Of a DNA stretch of 64,000 nucleotides, positions 57,291 to 64,000 are shown one piece after another (position 1 is the first letter of the stretch; the number at the start of each line of letters is the position of its first letter). Position numbers and translations under genes: made by a program. The notes under the pieces were generated by a model. It had not been told where the DNA came from. It did not search any database and worked only from the letters and a program-made list of their open reading frames with translations. Where the stretch lies: positions 1-64,000 of the forward strand of contig LJNS01000004.1 of the NCBI GenBank assembly GCA_001303245.1, in the 5' to 3' direction. Source of the DNA: Gammaproteobacteria bacterium SG8_30. Its GTDB lineage: Bacteria; Pseudomonadota; Gammaproteobacteria; Steroidobacterales; Steroidobacteraceae.

Positions 57291-57327
57291 TTACGGTTTC
57301 ATAGTGTTCTAGTCAAGTATAACACTA
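57288..57327 (-). promoter_or_regulatory. RND operon promoter with an overlapping operator-like inverted repeat
   Basis: Minus strand TTGACT-N17-TAACAT; IR TAGTGTT-N12-AACACTA (57302-57327) brackets the -35. Confidence 0.65.
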
Positions 57328-57381
57328 CACTGAGAACCGGGCCGTTACATAATCATGCCAAAACAATCGCTTGGGTATGAC

Positions 57382-59520
57382 TCACGCACCCGCCCGGCTG
57401 AGCAGGGCACCTCCCGCCGGGGTCGAGTCGAGATAGAGATCCGCGGCGATTTCCGCCGCCTCCGCGAGCACCGCGTCCGGCTGCTCGGCCGCGTCGAGTT
57501 CCTCGGCAGACCCGAGCGGCTCGAGCCCTCGGGCCGCCCGGCGCGCGTTCTCGCGGGCCAGTCGCTCCTGCTCCATTGCCACGCGTTCGGCCTGCCGCTT
57601 CTCGAGATTCAAGGAGATGGTCTTCTGGGCACGGAGCCGCTCGACCGACTCCAGGTCCCCCTGGAGGGCGGTGAAGTCGGCATCCGCCCGCACGCGCGCC
57701 TCGTGGGCACGATCGATCAGCGCGAGTCCGCTTTCGACGCCCTGGCGACGCGAGAAGTCCGCGGGGCGAATCCGGTCCCAGGGGAGGGCGCTGTCGCGCG
57801 TGCTCTCGCCCACGTCGATCGTGCTGATCAGGGAAGGCAACTCGATGTCCGGGCTGACGCCGCGGTGCTGCGTGCTGTCGCCGGTCACGCGGTAGTACTT
57901 GCCGATCGTCACCGTGAGCTGCCCGAAACCGGACTTCGGACCGAGCGCGTACCGGTCGAGCGGGTACAGGTTCTGAACCGATCCTTTCCCGTAGGTCTGC
58001 TGGCCGACCACCAGTCCACGGCCGTAATCCTGGATGGCGCCCGCGAAGATCTCGGACGCCGAGGCGCTGGCCCGGTTGACCAGGACGACCAGTGGGCCGT
58101 TCCAGGCCAGACCTGGCTCCGGGTCGTCGAGCACCTCGATGCGCCCGCCGGTCTCGCGCAGCTGGACGACCGGTCCTTCCTCGATGAACAGGCCCACCAG
58201 CCCCGTCGCCTCGGACAGGTGCCCGCCACCATTGTTGCGCAGGTCGATCACCAGGGTCTCGATGCCCTCGGACTTGAGCTCGTCGATGAGGCGCCGGACG
58301 TCGCGGGTCGTGCTGCGGTAGTCGGATTCGCCCGCGACGCGGGCCTGGTAGTCCTGGTAGAAGCTCGGGACGTCGATGATGCCGATTCGCACCTCCTCGT
58401 CGCCGCGGGTGGTCGTGCGCAGCTCCTTGCGGGCGGCCTGGGCCTCCAGGGTCACCTTGTTGCGCACCAGCTCGACGACCGTCTCCGGCGCCCCGGGCAT
58501 TGCGCCCGCAGGCAGGATCTGCAGGCGCACGACCGTGTCGATCGGGCCGCGGATGAGCTGCACGACGTCGTCGAGACGCCAGCCGACCACGTCCGTGAAC
58601 GACCCGTCGCTGCCCTGGCCGACGGCCGTGATCCGGTCATTCGGCTTGATGGACCCGTCCGCCGCAGCCGGGCCGCCCGGCAGGATGTTGACGATGGTGA
58701 CGTAGTCGTCGATCAGCTGCAGCGACGCGCCGATGCCCTCGTAGGACAGGCTCATCGCGATGTTGTATTCCTCGGAATTCCGCGGTGACAGGTAGTTCGA
58801 GTGCGGGTCGAACACGTGCGAGTACGCGTTCATGAAGATCTCGAACACGTCGTCGGCGCTCACCTGGTCGATCCGCTTCGAGAGCCGCTGGTAACGCTTG
58901 CGCAGGACGTCCTGCGTCTCGGGCCAGTCCTTGCCGGCCAGTGCCAGCGACAGGGCGTCGCTCTTGACCCGCTTGCGCCACAGCTCGTCGAGCTCGTCGA
59001 CGCCGGCCGGCCAGGGCTGGTCGCTGCGGTCGAAGGTGAAGTCCTCGTCCAGGCTGAAGTCCGGCTCCGTCTCGAGCAGCCCGAGTGCGTAGTCGATCCG
59101 CTCCCGGTTGCGTTGCTGCAACCGCAAGAAGATGGCGAACGCCGGCTCGAGATCGGCCGACTTGATGGCATCGTCGAGCTTGTATCGGTAGCGCTCGAAC
59201 TCGGCGATGTCGGAGGCGAGCAGGTAGCTGCGGTTGCCGTCGAGCGCGTCGAGATAGCGCTCGTAGATCTGGGAGGACAGCTTGTCGTCGAGCGGCGCCT
59301 GGCGGTAGTGCTGCCGGTCCATGACCTCCGACACCAGCCGCACGACCCGGCGGTGGCGGTCGGTGGGGGCGAGTTCGCCCGAGGAGGCCATCGCAGGGGT
59401 GACCGGTGTCGTCGGGCCCGGTGCGGTCCCGGTCGAGATGGCGGCGACCACGGCCACGAGCGCCACGACCAGGGCGGCACGAAGCCACGATGCGGAGGGG
59501 AAGCTGGGGGAGCCGCTCAT
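57382..59520 (-). CDS. prc: Carboxy-terminal processing protease Prc/Tsp (S41)
   Basis: PDZ region, LVIDLRNNGGGHLSEATGLVGLFI, VLVNRASASASEIFAGAIQDYGRGLVVGQQTYGKGSVQ. Confidence 0.96.
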   Translation of the reverse strand: MSGSPSFPSASWLRAALVVALVAVVAAISTGTAPGPTTPVTPAMASSGELAPTDRHRRVVRLVSEVMDRQHYRQAPLDDKLSSQIYERYLDALDGNRSYLLASDIAEFERYRYKLDDAIKSADLEPAFAIFLRLQQRNRERIDYALGLLETEPDFSLDEDFTFDRSDQPWPAGVDELDELWRKRVKSDALSLALAGKDWPETQDVLRKRYQRLSKRIDQVSADDVFEIFMNAYSHVFDPHSNYLSPRNSEEYNIAMSLSYEGIGASLQLIDDYVTIVNILPGGPAAADGSIKPNDRITAVGQGSDGSFTDVVGWRLDDVVQLIRGPIDTVVRLQILPAGAMPGAPETVVELVRNKVTLEAQAARKELRTTTRGDEEVRIGIIDVPSFYQDYQARVAGESDYRSTTRDVRRLIDELKSEGIETLVIDLRNNGGGHLSEATGLVGLFIEEGPVVQLRETGGRIEVLDDPEPGLAWNGPLVVLVNRASASASEIFAGAIQDYGRGLVVGQQTYGKGSVQNLYPLDRYALGPKSGFGQLTVTIGKYYRVTGDSTQHRGVSPDIELPSLISTIDVGESTRDSALPWDRIRPADFSRRQGVESGLALIDRAHEARVRADADFTALQGDLESVERLRAQKTISLNLEKRQAERVAMEQERLARENARRAARGLEPLGSAEELDAAEQPDAVLAEAAEIAADLYLDSTPAGGALLSRAGA

Positions 59521-59548
59521 GGGTTGCTAGACTTCCGCACTTTGCGCC

Positions 59549-59576
59549 ACGACCGCCCTAGGCTAGAGGCGGTCGT
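59549..59576. repeat. Inverted repeat in the divergent prc/small membrane protein region
   Basis: ACGACCGCC-N10-GGCGGTCGT, perfect 9-bp arms. Confidence 0.7.
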
Positions 59577-59629
59577 CCGGCCGATCAAGTACCGGCGTCA
59601 CGCCGCACGTTTCGAGAGGATTCGGAAGC

Positions 59630-59926
59630 ATGGGACCACTCGGATTCCTCACCGGTGTCGTGCTCGGCTCGGCGGCGTCGATCGCGGCGGTGCTCGTGAT
59701 GGTGCTGGTCATCTTCCTCGCGGTCTCGTCCGATCATCCGGCCCTGCTGGAGGAATATCGTCCGCTCGTCCGGGCTGTGGTCCTGTTCGGGCTGCTGGCT
59801 GTGGTGGCCGGCGCCGCCTTCGTGGGGCTGCAGAAACACCGGTCCTGGAGGTGGGCGGCGCAGGGCCTCATGTGGGCCACGCTGGCGGCCATCGCCTGGT
59901 CCTACTGGCCCTCCGAGGGACCCTGA
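59630..59926 (+). CDS. Small membrane protein, hypothetical
   Basis: Two to three hydrophobic segments (GVVLGSAASIAAVLVMVLVIFLAV; AVVLFGLLAVVAGAAFVGL); ATG start. Confidence 0.6.
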   Translation: MGPLGFLTGVVLGSAASIAAVLVMVLVIFLAVSSDHPALLEEYRPLVRAVVLFGLLAVVAGAAFVGLQKHRSWRWAAQGLMWATLAAIAWSYWPSEGP

Positions 59927-59984
59927 AACGCCTTCCTGTGACCGCTTTGCGACGCGGCGAGTTCCCGCCGGGAGAAAAGACCTC

Positions 59985-61658
59985 ATGAAACGACTCTTCC
60001 TGACCTGCCTGTCGATCCTTCCGGTCGCGTCCGCCCTCGTGGGCTGCGACGAGGCGCGCATCGCCCGGGACCGCGCCTCGGCCGCGATCACGGAGGCCGA
60101 GTACCGGCGTCACATCGAAGTCCTGGCGTCTGACGATTTCGGCGGGAGGGCACCCGGGTCCGAGGGGGAGCGGAAGACCGTCGAGTACCTCGAGCGGCAA
60201 TTCCTGGACCTGGGCCTGCAGCCGGCTGCCGACGGGAGTTTCCGGCAGTACGTTCCGCTGATCGAGATCACGGCCGCTCCGTCCGATGCTCGCCTGCGGT
60301 TCAGCGCCGGTGGAGGAAACCGGGTCGATCTCGCGTTCGGCGAGGACATGGTCGTCGGGACCCGGCGGACCCAGCGCGAGGTCTCCGTCACCGGCTCCGA
60401 GGTCGTCTTCGTCGGTTACGGCATCGTCGCGCCGGAGTACGGATGGGACGACTACGCCGGCCTCGACATGCGGGGCAAGACGGCGTTGATCCTGGTCAAC
60501 GACCCGGGATTCGCCACGGGAGATCCGGAGCTCTTCCGTGGGCGCACCATGACCTACTACGGCCGTTGGACGTACAAGTTCGAGGAGGCCGCGCGCCAGG
60601 GCGCGAGCGCGGCCCTCATCGTGCACGAGACCGAGCCAGCTGCATACCCGTGGGCCGTGGTGCGCAACGGCTGGACGGGACCGCGTTTCTACGCCGAGAC
60701 GCCCGACGGCAATGCTTCGCGCTCGGCGATCGAGGGCTGGGTCACGCACGAGCAGGCGAGCCGGATCCTGGCCATGGCGGGACAGGACTACGAGACGCTC
60801 AAGGCAGCCGCGAAAGAGCGCGGCTTCAGGCCGGTGCCGGTCGACCTGACGGCCGCAGCGGGCGTTCGCAACGTCGTTCGCCGGGCCCGGTCGCCGAACG
60901 TGGCCGGACTGCTGCCGGGCAAGGAGCGACCCGACGAGTACGTGGTGTACATGGCGCACTGGGATCACCTTGGGCAAACCCTCTCCATGGCGGGGAACTC
61001 GGTCATGAACGGCGCGGCCGACAACGCGACCGGCGTAGCGGGCATTCTCACGATCGCCAGGGCCTTCGGCGCGCTGCTGTCCAACCCGCCGCGCTCGGTA
61101 CTGTTCGTCGCCGTGACCGCCGAGGAATCCGGCCTGATCGGCTCGGAGTACTACGCGGCGAACCCGCTCGTGCCGCTCGAGAGGACCGCGGCGGTCATCA
61201 ACCTCGACAACATGTTGCCGCTCGGACGCGCCCGTGACATCGAGGTCATCGGCTTCGGGGCCTCCGAGCTCGAGGACTACCTGGCGGAGGCAGCCAGGGC
61301 ACAGGGTCGTGTGCTCAAGCCCGACAACGCGCCGGAAGCGGGCTATTTCTATAGATCGGACCACTTCAATCTGGCCAAGAAGGGCGTGCCGGCGCTCTAC
61401 GTGAAGTCGGGGCACGAGCTCATCGGGAAGCCCCCCGGAACCGGCAAGGCCCTGTTCGACGACTACTATGCGAACCGTTATCACAAGCAGGCGGACGACT
61501 ACGACCCGGCCTGGGACGTGTCAGGCTCGATCGAGGACCTCAGGCTCCTGTTCGAGGTCGGAGCCCGCGTGGCGAGCGAGTCGGGCTGGCCTGCCTGGTA
61601 TGCGGGCAACGAGTTCGAGGCGGCGCGGCGGTCGAGCGAAAGCGCCCGCAAGCCCTGA
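59985..61658 (+). CDS. M28-family metallopeptidase (secreted, possible lipoprotein)
   Basis: SALVGC lipobox-like N-terminus; YMAHWDHLG, NGAADNATGVAGILTIARAF, TAEESGLIGSEYY zinc-ligand motifs. Confidence 0.93.
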   Translation: MKRLFLTCLSILPVASALVGCDEARIARDRASAAITEAEYRRHIEVLASDDFGGRAPGSEGERKTVEYLERQFLDLGLQPAADGSFRQYVPLIEITAAPSDARLRFSAGGGNRVDLAFGEDMVVGTRRTQREVSVTGSEVVFVGYGIVAPEYGWDDYAGLDMRGKTALILVNDPGFATGDPELFRGRTMTYYGRWTYKFEEAARQGASAALIVHETEPAAYPWAVVRNGWTGPRFYAETPDGNASRSAIEGWVTHEQASRILAMAGQDYETLKAAAKERGFRPVPVDLTAAAGVRNVVRRARSPNVAGLLPGKERPDEYVVYMAHWDHLGQTLSMAGNSVMNGAADNATGVAGILTIARAFGALLSNPPRSVLFVAVTAEESGLIGSEYYAANPLVPLERTAAVINLDNMLPLGRARDIEVIGFGASELEDYLAEAARAQGRVLKPDNAPEAGYFYRSDHFNLAKKGVPALYVKSGHELIGKPPGTGKALFDDYYANRYHKQADDYDPAWDVSGSIEDLRLLFEVGARVASESGWPAWYAGNEFEAARRSSESARKP

Positions 61659-61673
61659 ACGGCGCGGGCGCCC

Positions 61674-61949
61674 TCAGGCGCGTCGCAACGGGGCGGTCAG
61701 GATCCGGATGGCCGAGAACAGCAGGTAGGGACCGGCGACCAGCAGCCAGGCCGCCCCGTCGAGCGTGAAGAAGGCCTTGTACAGGGCGCCGAGAAACGCG
61801 GCGAGCCCGCCGTCGTACGGCCCGAGCGTCGCGACGCCGGCGAAATAGATGAGCGGCGGCATGGCCAGCAGGCCGAAACCGAGGAGGACTGCCAGGTACC
61901 TGAGTTCGCGGTGCAGCCGGACGTTAGCGGCGGCGCGGTCTCCGGGCAT
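61674..61949 (-). CDS. Small membrane protein, hypothetical
   Basis: Two hydrophobic segments (YLAVLLGFGLLAMPPLIYFAGV; AWLLVAGPYLLFSAIRIL). Confidence 0.55.
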   Translation of the reverse strand: MPGDRAAANVRLHRELRYLAVLLGFGLLAMPPLIYFAGVATLGPYDGGLAAFLGALYKAFFTLDGAAWLLVAGPYLLFSAIRILTAPLRRA

Positions 61950-62071
61950 GCGTGACGCTCACTACGACGGAACCCTCAGTTTGCTTCGGCGGCCGGCCGG
62001 TGGCAACCCGCGCGGTGACCGGCATCGGGGGCTATACTGCCGCGATGCCCCGCGAGGGGGGATGTCTCGCG

Positions 62072-62317
62072 ATGCGAAGGATCTGGTGGCCCGAACCGCT
62101 CTACGAGGCGCGCCCTTACGGCGCGCTGACGGTCGGGCTGCTGGCCGGAGCGGTAGCCCTCGCCCGCGCCCTGGCCGTCGGCTACTGGGAAGATTTCGAC
62201 ACGCTCGCCTTCGTGGCCGGGTGCGCCGTGATGATCTACGGGGCGGTCGTGCTGCAGATGCGCTACGACTACCGGCGCCGCAGCCGCTGGAAACGGCAGA
62301 AGGACCGGAGATCGTGA
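62072..62317 (+). CDS. Small membrane protein, hypothetical
   Basis: MRRIWWPEPLYEARPYGALTVGLLAGAVAL...FVAGCAVMIYGAVVLQMRYDYRRRSRWKRQK; overlaps downstream GTG; start 62072 or 62045. Confidence 0.55.
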   Translation: MRRIWWPEPLYEARPYGALTVGLLAGAVALARALAVGYWEDFDTLAFVAGCAVMIYGAVVLQMRYDYRRRSRWKRQKDRRS

Positions 62318-63264
62318 CCGTCATCCGGGCGGCTGTCATCGGCGCGGGTTATCTCGGCCGCTTTCATGCGCAGAAGTACCAGGCCATCGACGCCGCCGAT
62401 CTGGTCGCGGTGGTGGACCCTGACGAGCAGGCGCGAAGTGCCGTGGCAAGGGAGACAGGGTGCGAGGCGCTGCCGGACCACCGTTCCCTGCTGGGCCGGG
62501 TGGATGCGGTGAGCGTCGTCACGCCCACGCCGCTGCACCACCCGATCGCCCGCGAGTTCCTCGAGTCGGGCGCCCACGTGCTGGTCGAAAAACCGATCAC
62601 GACGACGCTCGAGCAGGCTCGGGACCTCGTCGAGACTGCGGCGCGCTGCGGACGCGTCCTGCAGGTCGGGCATCTCGAGCGGTTCAATCCGGCCATCGTC
62701 GCAGTCGGAGACATCCTCGATCGCCCTCGTTTCATCGAGTCCCACAGGCTGGCACCGTTCAAGCCGCGCGGCACCGACGTCAGCGTGGTGCTCGACCTCA
62801 TGATCCACGACATCGACCTCATCCAGAACATCGTCGGCTCGCCCATCGCGACCATCGACGCCGTGGGCGCGTCCGTGTTTACGGAGGAGATCGACATCGC
62901 CAACGCCCGCATTCGCTTCGAGAACGGCTGCATCGCCGATGCGACGGCGAGCCGGATCAGCATGAAGAGCGAGCGCAAGCTACGGGTCTTCCAGGCGGAC
63001 GCCTACCTGTCGATCGACCTGCAGCAGAAGGTCATGACGCTGGTCCGGAAGGGGGAAGGCCTGATGCCGGGCGGCGTGCCCAAGGTGGACATCGAGGAAC
63101 GCAGCTTCGATCCCGGCGACGCCCTGCGCGACGAGATCGGCTCGTTCCTCGACTGCATCGCAACCGGGCGACGCCCGGTGGTGTCCGGGGAGGACGGTCT
63201 GCGCGCGCTCGAGACGGCAATCCGTATTGGCGAGCTCGTCGGCGCCGGGGCGCTCGCGCGCTGA
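62314..63264 (+). CDS. Gfo/Idh/MocA-family oxidoreductase
   Basis: AAVIGAGYLGRFHAQKYQ Rossmann motif; HVLVEKPITTTLEQARDLV (EKP); GHLERFNPA. Confidence 0.92.
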   Translation: MTVIRAAVIGAGYLGRFHAQKYQAIDAADLVAVVDPDEQARSAVARETGCEALPDHRSLLGRVDAVSVVTPTPLHHPIAREFLESGAHVLVEKPITTTLEQARDLVETAARCGRVLQVGHLERFNPAIVAVGDILDRPRFIESHRLAPFKPRGTDVSVVLDLMIHDIDLIQNIVGSPIATIDAVGASVFTEEIDIANARIRFENGCIADATASRISMKSERKLRVFQADAYLSIDLQQKVMTLVRKGEGLMPGGVPKVDIEERSFDPGDALRDEIGSFLDCIATGRRPVVSGEDGLRALETAIRIGELVGAGALAR

Positions 63265-63268
63265 AGGC

Positions 63269-63664
63269 CTAGCGGCTCCTCCAGAAGAGGAAGGCCGCAG
63301 CCAGCACCAGCCAGGCAAGGATGACGAGGCTGCCGCCGAGCGGCGCGGCAGGGCCGGGTGTGGCCGTGATGCCGAGGCGGGCCGCATAGATGCTGCCGCA
63401 GAACAGCACTATGCCGGCGAGCAGCAGCCATCCCGAAGCGGAGGCGAGCAAAGACCCTGGGAGCCGTTCCCGTGCCCAGGCCACGGCGAATAGCCCGAGC
63501 GCGTTCACGAACTGGAATGCCACGGCGGTATTGAAGGACCGCAGTTCCGCGGGCGACAGCTGAGCCGACAGGGCATGGGACCCGGCCGCAGCCAATGCCG
63601 CTGCGAGGGCGGCGAGCAGCGCCGCGGCGGCCGCCAGCAGGCGGGTGCCTCGAGCGAGGGACAT
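63269..63664 (-). CDS. DUF423-family membrane protein
   Basis: GSHALSAQLSPAELRSFNTAVAFQFVNALGLFAVAW...GIVLFCGSIYAARLGI...PLGGSLVILAWLVLA. Confidence 0.88.
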   Translation of the reverse strand: MSLARGTRLLAAAAALLAALAAALAAAGSHALSAQLSPAELRSFNTAVAFQFVNALGLFAVAWARERLPGSLLASASGWLLLAGIVLFCGSIYAARLGITATPGPAAPLGGSLVILAWLVLAAAFLFWRSR

Positions 63665-64000
63665 CAGAGGTACGCCAGCACTTCGATCGCGGCCCGCTCG
63701 CCGGACTCCATGGCGCCCTCCATGCCCCGGTTTGCCACGGCGGTCTGCTCACCGCAGAAGTGCACGTGGCGGTGGGGAGCGAACATCGCGGGCAGGAAAC
63801 GGGTCACGGTGCCCGGCGCAAATACGGCCCAGTCGCCGGCCGAGTCGGGGTCGAGGCCCCAGGAGTGCCAGGCGACGCCCTCGAGGAGCCCCGTCGATGC
63901 CGGCCGCGCCCGTTCGAACTCGTCGATGACGCGGGCGATGGCTGCGTCCTGACCAAGCCGGTCGAGGGCCGAGGCCTTGTTGCCGTAGGCGGACACGAGG
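63664..64000 (-). CDS. FAD-dependent amine oxidase, C-terminal part (runs off the right edge)
   Basis: VHFCGEQTAVANRGMEGAMESGERAAIEVLAYL, typical amine oxidase C-terminal FAD-binding motif. Confidence 0.85.
   Translation of the reverse strand, partial: LVSAYGNKASALDRLGQDAAIARVIDEFERARPASTGLLEGVAWHSWGLDPDSAGDWAVFAPGTVTRFLPAMFAPHRHVHFCGEQTAVANRGMEGAMESGERAAIEVLAYL

Overview
A 64 kb high-GC chromosomal segment, most likely gammaproteobacterial judging from its synteny blocks. It is almost fully coding and dominated by housekeeping genes. I see no CRISPR array, prophage, integron or transposase gene. Conserved blocks: PP2C phosphatase/Ser-Thr kinase; radA; ffh; rpsP-rimM-trmD-rplS; sppA; tdh-kbl; yhhQ; ybbN/cnoX; a tyrosine phenol-lyase-like gene; a short (type A-like) putA; a complete suf operon (rrf2-sufB-C-D-S-U-T) with a SixA-like gene coupled at its end; mlaFEDCB with convergent mlaA; bepA; PIN-PhoH; bcp-gcvR/dapA-mini-bamC; tRNA-Ser(GGA); 4.5S RNA-dnaX-ybaB-recR; rsgA/orn; ppsA/ppsR; a dual-permease RND operon; prc; an M28 peptidase; and a Gfo/Idh/MocA oxidoreductase. 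Points worth a second look: (1) a candidate small ORF plus start-codon hairpin leader upstream of mlaF; (2) a SufU whose third conserved cysteine region is missing, with a plausible tail left in another frame; (3) a lasso-only BamC-like lipoprotein; (4) a two-hairpin leader before rpsP; (5) operator-like inverted repeats at the rrf2-suf, RND, prc and ffs promoters; (6) a predicted leaderless DUF1249 gene next to a 341-aa coiled-coil protein of unknown function; (7) a tandem GGGGACTGTCCCC palindrome. I did not find a clearly novel multi-gene system. All names come from reading the translated sequences; no database search was run.
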